A stretch of DNA of 6,565 bases from positions 1-6,565 of the forward strand of contig JABDRK010000281.1 of the NCBI GenBank assembly GCA_013041785.1, read 5' to 3'. The notes below the pieces were generated by a model. The model searched no databases. It had not been told where the DNA came from and saw only the letters and a program-made list of their open reading frames with translations. Each line of letters begins with the position of its first letter. The stretch's first letter is position 1. Both the position numbers and the translations under genes were made by a program. This document shows positions 1-6,021 of the stretch, one piece after another. Source of the DNA: Eudoraea sp. Its GTDB lineage: Bacteria; Bacteroidota; Bacteroidia; Flavobacteriales; Flavobacteriaceae.

Positions 1-444
1 TACCCGGACCTGGATTATATCTTTGCCCCTATCGGAGGTGGAGGCCTGATAGCAGGTACTGCATTGGCAGCACATTATTTTGGAAATAACTGTAAGGTTA
101 TGGGGGGGGAACCCTTCGAGGTTGATGACGCCTACAGGTCTTTTCATTCAGGGGTCATAGAAACTAATGTTACTACCAATACCATAGCAGACGGACTGAA
201 GACGGTTTTGGGCAACAATACCTTTCCAATCATAAGAAAATACGTTCACGATATTATCCGGGTAACCGAAGATGAAATAATCGCTGCTATGAAATTGGTC
301 TGGGAGCGTATGAAAATAGTGGTGGAGTCTTCAAGCGCAGTAGCCCTCGCTGCCTTGCTGCGGGAATCTCAACGTTTTCAGGGTAAAAAGGTGGGCATTA
401 TTATTTCAGGAGGCAATGTGGACCTGGGAAACCTGCCTTTCTAG
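1..444 (+). CDS. PLP-dependent threonine/serine dehydratase or serine racemase, 3' part (5' end outside window)
   Basis: This is the C-terminal 147 residues of a fold-type II PLP enzyme that deaminates or racemises serine/threonine in the cytoplasm; the frame is open to base 1. The PLP-phosphate-binding glycine loop GGGGL is at fragment residues 12-16. Near the C-terminus SGGN (136-139) holds the Ser expected to contact the pyridine nitrogen. Residues E37, V41 and D43 have the spacing of the divalent-cation site of eukaryotic serine racemase (Glu, Ala, Asp). The catalytic Lys would lie upstream of the window. The protein stops right after SGGN-VDL-GNLPF, so there is no C-terminal ACT regulatory domain, which argues against biosynthetic feedback-inhibited IlvA and for a catabolic dehydratase or serine racemase. 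A run of eight G at 102-109 is in frame. The stop overlaps that of the convergent lipoprotein gene. The family is certain; substrate and reaction are not. Confidence 0.9.
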   Translation, partial: YPDLDYIFAPIGGGGLIAGTALAAHYFGNNCKVMGGEPFEVDDAYRSFHSGVIETNVTTNTIADGLKTVLGNNTFPIIRKYVHDIIRVTEDEIIAAMKLVWERMKIVVESSSAVALAALLRESQRFQGKKVGIIISGGNVDLGNLPF

Positions 445-863
445 TTCTTCTCCAATAGCGCCTGGGCCTGTGAGATACTGCTTAGGATCTGGTCGCGCAT
501 CGCCTTTGCTTTTTCCTCTTCTTCGAGAAGCCACTTTTGTTTTTCCTCACTAAGTGCTTTGCCTTCCATGATTTCCTCATGGTCAAACCGTTCCCCGAAA
601 CCAGCCATCCAATCCATCATGGACTTGTGTGCAGCCTGCAGGTCTTTCATGGCCTTGTCATAATCTTGTCCGGTGGCAGTACTATCGGCAAGGGGTTTTA
701 ATTCGGCGACTAATTTAGAAATAGTGCTCATTTCTGGCATGACCTCATCGTGAATGGCCATCACCTCTTCCATTTTGGTAGGTTCTTTCTCGTTTTTAGC
801 TTCTTTACAGGAGTAAATAACAAGAAATCCAACAATCAACAGGGATAATAAACGTGTACGCAT
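441..863 (-). CDS. small predicted lipoprotein, function unknown
   Basis: This encodes a 140-residue protein beginning with a lipoprotein signal peptide: basic MRTR, a hydrophobic stretch at residues 5-17, and the lipobox IYSC with the acylated Cys at 19. The residues after Cys (KEAKNEKE) are charged and partly resemble the Lys-acidic surface-export signal described for Bacteroidota lipoproteins, so surface exposure is possible but unproven. The mature part is highly charged and almost certainly helical, with a Glu/Lys-rich stretch at about 98-140 that could form a coiled coil. Residues 31-46 (MEEVMAIHDEVMPEMS) resemble a conserved patch in flavobacterial hypothetical lipoproteins sometimes labelled 'viral A-type inclusion protein'; I think that label is misleading. 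No enzymatic motif is visible. ATG at 863 is chosen because the signal peptide starts there and a TAATTTTG promoter element lies 20 bases upstream. The gene converges with the dehydratase and diverges from the EamA transporter. Confidence 0.82.
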   Translation of the reverse strand: MRTRLLSLLIVGFLVIYSCKEAKNEKEPTKMEEVMAIHDEVMPEMSTISKLVAELKPLADSTATGQDYDKAMKDLQAAHKSMMDWMAGFGERFDHEEIMEGKALSEEKQKWLLEEEEKAKAMRDQILSSISQAQALLEKN

Positions 864-883
864 GATTCAGGTTAAATAAAACC

Positions 884-891
884 CAAAATTA
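884..891 (-). promoter_or_regulatory. candidate -7 element for the lipoprotein gene
   Basis: Read leftward, the bases are TAATTTTG, a full match to the Bacteroidota -7 consensus TAnnTTTG, placed 20 bases before the lipoprotein ATG. This implies a very short 5' leader. No TTG was found at the usual distance of about 19 bases upstream, so the -33 half is not supported. Confidence 0.5.
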
Positions 892-925
892 CGAATTAAG
901 AACCCATTTTATTCTTAAAATATTC

Positions 926-933
926 CACTTTTG
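926..933 (+). promoter_or_regulatory. weak candidate -7 element for the EamA transporter gene
   Basis: The bases CACTTTTG match TAnnTTTG except at the first position. They end 15 bases before the chosen ATG at 949, the short spacing common in this phylum. No matching -33 TTG is visible. If real, the promoter lies back to back with that of the lipoprotein gene within 85 bases. Confidence 0.35.
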
Positions 934-948
934 CGGAAAATTGTGAAC

Positions 949-1854
949 ATGAGTGATGTAAACCGAAAATGGTTTTATCTCATTACCCTGTCCCTGATAT
1001 GGGGGACTTCCTATATCCTCATTAAGAAAAGCCTGGAGGGATTTAACCCAATCCAGATGGGATCGGTTCGCATTGTTATTACAGCACTCTTTTTGTTCAT
1101 CTATGGTTTAAAGACACTGAGGGGAATTTCCAGAGAGCAGTGGAAATGGGTGGCCGTTTCGGGTATGCTTGGCAGTTTTTTCCCGGTATTTCTGTTTGCT
1201 TTCGCCCAGACAGAAATAGACAGTGGGATTGCTTCCATTCTGAATTCCTGCGTTCCCTTATTTACAATTTTTGTGGGATACCTCGCTTTCAGGATTCATT
1301 TTACTTCCAACCAGTTGATAGGGGTGATCATAGGTCTCATCGGGGCCTCCTTGCTGATATTCCTGGGGGCCGACATCAACCCGAATCAGAATTACTGGTA
1401 TGCTGGCCTGGTTATTATTGCTACGATATGCTATGCCTTGAATGCCAATATAATTAAGGGCAAACTTCAAGAAGTTTCGCCCTTAGGCATTGCTGTAGGT
1501 AATTTTGCCGTGATGATCATTCCTGCAGCTGTGGTTTTGATTTTTTCGGGAGCGCTTACCCGGGAAGTGATGAGCAGACCCGAGTTTTTAAGCTCCGTGG
1601 GATACTTGGTAATCCTCAGTATACTGGGTACCTGCGTGGCCAAGGTGATGTTTAACCGCTTGATTCAGATCTCCACACCCGTATTTTCGGTCTCTGTTAC
1701 TTATTTAATCCCCATTGTTGGGGTCTTCTGGGGCATATTGGACGGAGAGCGTTTCACCCTGGTGCAATTGCTGGCTGCCGTCGTAATCCTTATCGGCGTA
1801 TATCTGGTAAATAAAAAAAAGCGCCTCAAAACTGAGGCGCTTCCAAATGTATAG
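949..1854 (+). CDS. EamA-family (drug/metabolite transporter superfamily) permease
   Basis: This is a 301-residue inner-membrane protein with about ten predicted helices in two repeated EamA halves (roughly residues 7-140 and 152-290), the usual size and architecture of RhaT/YdcZ/EamA-type exporters of small metabolites. Visible family features are the first-helix pattern IWGTSYILIKK near the N-terminus, an IGLIGASLLIFLG helix ending the first half, and in the second half YLIPIVGVFWGILDGE, where the Glu closes the helix pair before the last helix LLAAVVILIGVYLV. The substrate cannot be read from sequence. I chose ATG 949 over an in-frame TTG at 931 because the TTG lies inside the probable promoter and would add only six residues. 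The last 14 codons, giving the basic tail KKKRLK, also encode the stem and A-tract of a terminator serving the opposite strand. The gene converges on the M16 operon with a 10-base gap. Confidence 0.9.
   Translation: MSDVNRKWFYLITLSLIWGTSYILIKKSLEGFNPIQMGSVRIVITALFLFIYGLKTLRGISREQWKWVAVSGMLGSFFPVFLFAFAQTEIDSGIASILNSCVPLFTIFVGYLAFRIHFTSNQLIGVIIGLIGASLLIFLGADINPNQNYWYAGLVIIATICYALNANIIKGKLQEVSPLGIAVGNFAVMIIPAAVVLIFSGALTREVMSRPEFLSSVGYLVILSILGTCVAKVMFNRLIQISTPVFSVSVTYLIPIVGVFWGILDGERFTLVQLLAAVVILIGVYLVNKKKRLKTEALPNV
1811..1842 (-). terminator. intrinsic terminator of the M16 operon, inside the EamA coding sequence
   Basis: A perfect 10-bp stem is formed by 1819-1828 (AAGCGCCTCA) and 1833-1842 (TGAGGCGCTT) around a four-base loop. 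On the leftward strand the stem is followed by eight U encoded by A1813-1820, the arrangement of a rho-independent terminator. On the rightward strand no U-tract follows, so it is directional. It begins about 23 bases after the stop of the inactive M16 gene and lies wholly within the 3' end of the opposing transporter gene. Confidence 0.85.
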
Positions 1855-1864
1855 CGGTTAATCT

Positions 1865-3946
1865 TTATTCAAAATCGGCATCGCTGACCTCGATGTTGAT
1901 CACAGCCTCCAGTAGTTTGCTTTCCACTTTCTGTGGCCCCATGGAACCTACACGGATACCGGGGAACTTTATGCCGTCTATTTCCTGATAGTCCTTGTAA
2001 AGTACCTCCTGGTTCTGGGTTTGCCCGTTCATGTTTATGATTTGGGTTTCCTTTACCTTTAAACCAGTTTCCATATCGTAATAGTAAACAACTTGCACTA
2101 CCTCACCGGGGACTTCAATTTTAACGGCTTCTTTTCCTTCTACGTCCTCAGTGCCTGCAATCTTGGCCATACCACCGGCGACAAAGTTTTGCTCCGGGAA
2201 TACTCCCTTGGCTGCACTTAACATGTCTTGCTGCATCTGCGGAGGAAGCGGCCTCTTCTGCCCGCCCTGCTTCATATACAACTCATCTCCCTTGGCGATA
2301 ACACCCATCATAGGGGCATCGTTCATATAGGTAGTCTGTGCAAACCTATCAGCAGTGCGCTTCTCTTCGCTCTTGATTTTTGCCCCCATGGCTTCACCTT
2401 CATAGACCAGTTTCAGTGACTTGATCTGATCTACTTTGTCCTTACCGCCTATTGCTTCAAAATACTTGTCCACAACAGATTGCACGGACATTCCTTCGGG
2501 TACAGAGGCACTGAAATCAGGTTTTTCCGTCTTGTTGGCATATTTATCATAATACAGGATAGGCACTTTCTTGCCGTTGAAGCTCACCTTTTCCAGGTTT
2601 TCCAACACATCACTCCCTTTACCTGCAACAACAACCCGGGCGTTTTTTATATTGAAATACTTCTGGGCTGCTTGCTGCACATCATCCACAGTAATGGCAT
2701 TGATACGTTCCAGATAGGTTTTATAAAAATCCTTGGGAAGGTCCTGAGTTTCAATATTCAGGGCATAGCGCGCAATAGTAGAAGGCTGTTCAAGTGCCAT
2801 TACAAATCTGCCCACGTATTTTGCTTTGGTATTTTTGAGTTCTTTTTCACTTACGGGTTCTTTGTAGATACGATCTACCTCTTTCAAGATCTCTACAACG
2901 GAACTATCCGTTACCATGTTCCGTACACTTGCAGTGGCGGAGAAGGTTGAAGGCGCCCATTTGTTGTTTCCAAGGCGGGAATAGGAACCATAGGTATATC
3001 CTTTATCCTCCCTCAGGTTAAGGAATAATCTCCCTTCACCACCGCCTCCCAGGATCTGGTTGGCCACAAGAGCAGGAAGATAATCCGGATCTTTCATTTT
3101 CAGATTAACCAGGTTCTGTACCGCAATCTCCGACTGCACTGCATTGGGGACGTCTACAAAACTGATCTGTGTGTATTGGGCATCCTTTGGCTCGGAATAT
3201 CCCAGTGATAGGGGAGCTGCTTTTGTCCAGGGGGTAAAGTACTCCGTCACCAATTCTTTTACCTGGTCAAAGGATACATCTCCGATAACTACCATATAGG
3301 CATTGGCCGGAACAAATTGGTTGCGATATAAATTTTGGACATCAACAAGCGTTACCTTGTTTACGCTCTCTTCCGTTAAAAATTCTCCATAAGGATGATT
3401 TGTCCCATAGGCCAGCGCTGAACGAACCCTGCCCGCTATGGCAGATACGTCCTTTTCCTGAGTTTTCAGTCCGGTTATCAGCTTTTCCTTTTCCTTGTCG
3501 AATTCTTCCTGTGTGAAATTCGGGTTTATGGCAGCATCGGCCATGAGTTCAAGGATACGTGGGAAGTATTTGGATAAGGAACTGGCAAAAGCGCTTCTAT
3601 ATCCAAAACTTATGTTGGCTCCCAGGAAATCTACTTCTTCATTGAAATCGTCTTTTGAGATGGAAGTAGATCCATTACCCAACAGGCTTCCTGTTAAGCT
3701 GGAGACCCCTGCTTTTTCCCCTTCCAGTATTGGTGGATTATCCAGGGTAAGCTGTATTGATACCCGTGGGAGTTTATGGTTCTCCACGACCAGTACTTTC
3801 AGGCCGTTATTCAATTCAAAGCGCTGAGGGTCGTCCAGATTAATTTCCGGAGCAGGACCCGGTTCAGGCATTTTACTTCGATCTATTTGTGCCTGTACCC
3901 CGATTGCGGCCAGGACAAAAACGATGGTTATAAATATCTTTTTCAT
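1865..3946 (-). CDS. non-catalytic M16 peptidase subunit with fused LolA-like C-terminal domain
   Basis: This encodes a 693-residue protein with a Sec signal peptide (residues 1-19, cleavage probably VQA|Q), so predicted periplasmic. Residues about 40-455 form the two-domain M16B fold. Aligned with the neighbouring catalytic subunit, the HxxEH positions are S83, G86 and S87, so zinc cannot bind and the protein should be proteolytically inactive. It does keep the Arg/Tyr pair that helps bind substrate (R312 and Y319 in LREDKGYTY), preceded by GGGGEGRLF at 300-308. Residues about 487-693 are an extra domain of roughly 205 residues; its pattern (VDKYFEAIGG, YYYDMETGLKVKE, YKDYQEIDGIKFP) resembles LolA/lipoprotein-sorting-like beta folds. 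The gene starts one base after the stop of the upstream M16 gene, implying translational coupling and a joint complex. The M16 call is firm, inactivity is inferred from residues, and the LolA-like call is moderate. Confidence 0.9.
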   Translation of the reverse strand: MKKIFITIVFVLAAIGVQAQIDRSKMPEPGPAPEINLDDPQRFELNNGLKVLVVENHKLPRVSIQLTLDNPPILEGEKAGVSSLTGSLLGNGSTSISKDDFNEEVDFLGANISFGYRSAFASSLSKYFPRILELMADAAINPNFTQEEFDKEKEKLITGLKTQEKDVSAIAGRVRSALAYGTNHPYGEFLTEESVNKVTLVDVQNLYRNQFVPANAYMVVIGDVSFDQVKELVTEYFTPWTKAAPLSLGYSEPKDAQYTQISFVDVPNAVQSEIAVQNLVNLKMKDPDYLPALVANQILGGGGEGRLFLNLREDKGYTYGSYSRLGNNKWAPSTFSATASVRNMVTDSSVVEILKEVDRIYKEPVSEKELKNTKAKYVGRFVMALEQPSTIARYALNIETQDLPKDFYKTYLERINAITVDDVQQAAQKYFNIKNARVVVAGKGSDVLENLEKVSFNGKKVPILYYDKYANKTEKPDFSASVPEGMSVQSVVDKYFEAIGGKDKVDQIKSLKLVYEGEAMGAKIKSEEKRTADRFAQTTYMNDAPMMGVIAKGDELYMKQGGQKRPLPPQMQQDMLSAAKGVFPEQNFVAGGMAKIAGTEDVEGKEAVKIEVPGEVVQVVYYYDMETGLKVKETQIINMNGQTQNQEVLYKDYQEIDGIKFPGIRVGSMGPQKVESKLLEAVINIEVSDADFE

Positions 3947-3947
3947 A

Positions 3948-5270
3948 TTAGTTATCCATTTTTTCTTCAGGTAAATAATCGATGATTACCCTTTGATTGG
4001 GTTTCAGGTATTTTTCAGCTACGGCTTGCATTTCTTCCCGGGTGACAGACCGGTAAATTTCAATCTCCTTATTGATTAATTCCGTGTCCCCGTAAAGCAT
4101 GTAATATCGGGCCAGAGAGTTAGCGATCCCCTGAATGCTGGAATTGGAATTCACAAAACGATTCTCAAACTTATTCTGTAGTTTCTGATAATCCTTTTCA
4201 GAAATCAGTTCTGCCCGTACTTTGGCGATTTCTTCTTCCATTTCAGTGACCAGGGTTTCCAGGCTGGTTTCTCCGACAGGGAGCGAAAATAAAATGTACA
4301 TCCCGTAATCTTCCTGTCCGATGTTAAAGGCGCCCACTTGCAAAGCCTGCTTTTGATCATCTACCATTTTCTTGTAGAGTTTGGAGCTCTTACCGTCACT
4401 CAGGTAAGCGGAAATCATGTCCAGGACATAGGCGTCGCGCTGCCGGAATCCGGGAGTACGATAGGCAACAATAGAAGCAGGGATCTGGATATTCTTGTCG
4501 TATGCCTTACTTCTGACTTCTTCTGTAATGGGTTCTTCCTTCGGATAATTCCGGGAGATGTCTCCACCCCTTGGAATATCCCCGAAGTAGTCCGCAACCA
4601 TTTTTTTTGTTGCTGTGATATCAATATCTCCGGCAACAACCAATACTGCATTGTTGGGTACATAGTATTTCTTGTTGTAGGCGATTACATCTTCCAGGGT
4701 AGCTGCGTCAAGGTCTTCCATGTACCCGATATTGGGATCCTTGTAGGGATGGACCTTAAACAGGTTCTTTCCCAGAACAGGAAGGATTTGTCCATATGGA
4801 GAATTATCGTATCGGAGGCGTTTTTCCTCTTTTACCACTTCCTGCTGGGTATCTACCCCAGTTTGATCAATGATAGGATGTAGCATCCTTTCAGATTCCA
4901 TCCAAAGGCCAAGTTCCAGATTATTGGAAGGGAAAACCTCATAATAATAGGTGCGATCCTGGGAAGTATTGGCATTGTTTTGTCCCCCGTTGGAAGAAAC
5001 AATCTCAAACCACTTTCCTTTTGGGATATTTTTTGTGCCTTCAAAAAGCAGGTGTTCAAAGAAATGGGCAAAGCCGGTACGACCTTCGGTACGGTCTTTA
5101 CCGCCCACATGATACATCACGGAGGTGGTTACCACAGGGGCTGTGTTGTCCTGATGCAGGATCACATGCAGGCCGTTGTCCAGGTCGTATTCCTCATAGG
5201 CAACCTGTTGGCCATTGACGGTAATAAGCGCAAAGATTGCTAAAACCGCCAAGGATAATCTTGATTTCAT
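3948..5270 (-). CDS. catalytic M16B zinc metallopeptidase, periplasmic
   Basis: This encodes a 440-residue insulinase-family peptidase, the usual length for the M16B group (bacterial peptidases related to mitochondrial processing peptidase). A signal peptide covers residues 1-20 (cleavage probably VNG|Q). The inverted zinc motif HFFEH supplies H69, the catalytic base E72 and H73; E149 in VVKEEKR, 75 residues after H73, fits the third zinc ligand. The N-terminal domain also has the conserved NANTSQDRTYYY stretch (98-110). In the C-terminal half the Arg/Tyr pair of M16 enzymes is missing: the aligned positions are V303 and L310 (SKLYKKMVDDQKQAL). The downstream subunit has that pair but no zinc site, so the two should work as a heterodimer that probably degrades peptides or processes proteins in the periplasm. 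Stop and next start read TAA-T-ATG. No TAnnTTTG promoter was seen upstream. A run of eight A (coding strand) lies at 4601-4608. Confidence 0.93.
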   Translation of the reverse strand: MKSRLSLAVLAIFALITVNGQQVAYEEYDLDNGLHVILHQDNTAPVVTTSVMYHVGGKDRTEGRTGFAHFFEHLLFEGTKNIPKGKWFEIVSSNGGQNNANTSQDRTYYYEVFPSNNLELGLWMESERMLHPIIDQTGVDTQQEVVKEEKRLRYDNSPYGQILPVLGKNLFKVHPYKDPNIGYMEDLDAATLEDVIAYNKKYYVPNNAVLVVAGDIDITATKKMVADYFGDIPRGGDISRNYPKEEPITEEVRSKAYDKNIQIPASIVAYRTPGFRQRDAYVLDMISAYLSDGKSSKLYKKMVDDQKQALQVGAFNIGQEDYGMYILFSLPVGETSLETLVTEMEEEIAKVRAELISEKDYQKLQNKFENRFVNSNSSIQGIANSLARYYMLYGDTELINKEIEIYRSVTREEMQAVAEKYLKPNQRVIIDYLPEEKMDN

Positions 5271-5333
5271 ACGTCTTGTATTTTGTTGATTAAATAATGC
5301 TTTCCTGTTCGAAAAGCCCGGCTAATTTAAGGG

Positions 5334-5355
5334 TTGTGGATGGAAATTCCCACAA
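5334..5355. repeat. short inverted repeat in the M16 / DUF4199-like divergent spacer
   Basis: TTGTGG (5334-5339) and CCACAA (5350-5355) are perfect inverted copies separated by ten bases, and the spacer itself contains the dyad GGAA-A-TTCC (5342-5350). It lies between two divergent genes, so a protein-binding operator is possible. The loop geometry fits a DNA site better than an RNA hairpin. No known regulator motif is recognised. Confidence 0.4.
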
Positions 5356-5389
5356 GGATTAGTGGCTCTCCAAGGATTTAACAAGAATT
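5353..5389 (+). repeat. short direct repeats CAAGGATT upstream of the DUF4199-like gene
   Basis: The octamer CAAGGATT occurs exactly at 5353-5360 and 5371-5378 (18-base period). A one-mismatch copy CAAGAATT is at 5382-5389, ten bases before the ATG. The first copy overlaps the right arm of the inverted repeat. They could be regulator half-sites or chance in an AT-rich spacer. The remainder of 5271-5398 shows no recognisable promoter for either gene. Confidence 0.35.
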
Positions 5390-5398
5390 TAAAGAATA

Positions 5399-5890
5399 AT
5401 GAAGCAGATTTTGTATTTTAATAAAGAATTGAAATCTGCAGCTACCATGATGCGCTTTGATCTCCCCATACGATTTGGAATTGCCACAAGCGGAAGCCTT
5501 GTCGGATACTTTTTACTACTCTCGCTGGTTGACTTGCATACCAATATTTTTTACAGTTTGTTTAATGGGTTTATCACGGGTTTTGGAATTTACGAGGCCA
5601 TTAAATACCGGAAAATAGAACTGAAAGAAGATTTTAACTATGGAGTTGGCTTTAAAACTGGCCTGATCACCGGTTTTGTGGCTACGATTATCTTCACGGT
5701 TTTCTTTGCTGTTTATGCAGAAGAGATCAATACGGAATTCCTGCAACAATTATCCACTACCTGGTTTAAGAACTACGAGAGTTTTGAGGCCATCGTATTT
5801 TTTACCGTTGCAATTATGGGGTTTGCCACAACAATAGTACTTACGCTCACATTCATGCAACTTTTCAAGGCCTCAAAAAATCTGAAATAA
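5399..5890 (+). CDS. four-helix membrane protein, probably DUF4199 family
   Basis: This encodes a 163-residue integral membrane protein of unknown function. Four hydrophobic segments are evident, at about residues 26-46, 50-68, 83-106 and 131-156. A charged cytoplasmic-type loop lies at 69-80 (KYRKIELKEDF) and a more polar loop at 107-128. The glycine-rich third helix after YGVGFKTG and the pattern 'helix, helix, K-x-R loop, F/Y-G-x-G-F' recall the DUF4199 family, widespread in Bacteroidota and without an assigned role; I recognise this by pattern only. ATG 5399 gives a 25-residue charged N-terminus before the first helix. In-frame ATGs at 5447 and 5450 would shorten this to 8 or 9 residues and are realistic alternatives. 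The gene is divergent from the M16 operon and upstream of rplU, which has its own promoter, so no operon is implied. Confidence 0.78.
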   Translation: MKQILYFNKELKSAATMMRFDLPIRFGIATSGSLVGYFLLLSLVDLHTNIFYSLFNGFITGFGIYEAIKYRKIELKEDFNYGVGFKTGLITGFVATIIFTVFFAVYAEEINTEFLQQLSTTWFKNYESFEAIVFFTVAIMGFATTIVLTLTFMQLFKASKNLK

Positions 5891-5906
5891 GGTTTCTTAA
5901 ATTCAG
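5882..5906 (+). terminator. weak stem-loop over the DUF4199-like stop codon
   Basis: CTGAA (5882-5886) pairs with TTCAG (5902-5906), and inside it TAAG (5888-5891) pairs with CTTA (5896-5899) around a GTTT loop. The stem is AT-rich, has an internal mismatch and is not followed by a U-tract. It may give partial 3'-end protection or termination, but it is not a convincing intrinsic terminator. Confidence 0.25.
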
Positions 5907-5916
5907 CGTAAAAGCC

Positions 5917-5946
5917 TTGTGATTTCCCAATTTAGAATTATATTTG
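5917..5946 (+). promoter_or_regulatory. rplU promoter, Bacteroidota type
   Basis: TTG at 5917-5919 and TATATTTG at 5939-5946 are 19 bases apart. Both match the Bacteroidota housekeeping sigma consensus (-33 TTG, -7 TAnnTTTG) with the accepted spacing. Transcription would begin near 5951-5954, leaving a leader of about 70 bases before the rplU ATG. It is the clearest promoter in the window, as expected for a ribosomal protein gene. Confidence 0.8.
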
Positions 5947-5950
5947 CACC

Positions 5951-6021
5951 CGCTTGAACTTCAGGGCACTAGTTCCTGTTGCCGGCGAGAAGAAATTCAA
6001 CTAAGTTTTAACAGACAACGT
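5951..6021 (+). promoter_or_regulatory. rplU 5' leader with potential folded structure
   Basis: The untranslated leader can fold. TTGAA (5954-5958) pairs with TTCAA (5996-6000), and CTT (5959-5961) pairs with AAG (5990-5992) across an AAA bulge. This encloses a CAGG/CCTG hairpin (5962-5965 with 5975-5978) and a GCCGGC palindrome (5981-5986). About 20 unpaired A/T-rich bases follow up to the start codon. Ribosomal protein leaders are often autoregulatory, so an L21-binding leader is possible, but I cannot match this to a known RNA family. Confidence 0.4.

Noticed and set aside
405..440. Possible hairpin AGGCA/TGCCT near the end of the dehydratase gene as a terminator
   Set aside because: Only five good pairs around an 18-base loop, and the following T-rich stretch is interrupted; too weak to call.
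931..948. TTG start six codons upstream of the EamA ATG
   Set aside because: It falls inside the likely -7 promoter element and adds no conserved residues; ATG 949 is the better start.
2480..2950. Long rightward open frame opposite the inactive M16 gene
   Set aside because: It is fully contained in a well-supported gene on the other strand, shows no family pattern and has Cys/Phe/His-rich shadow-like composition.
1865..3946. Inactive M16 gene annotated as an active zinc protease
   Set aside because: All three HxxEH residues are replaced by Ser/Gly at aligned positions, so catalysis is not supported.
4338..4883. 181-codon rightward open frame opposite the catalytic M16 gene
   Set aside because: It is antisense to conserved M16 sequence, has no recognisable motif and no promoter; it is a by-product of codon bias on the real strand.
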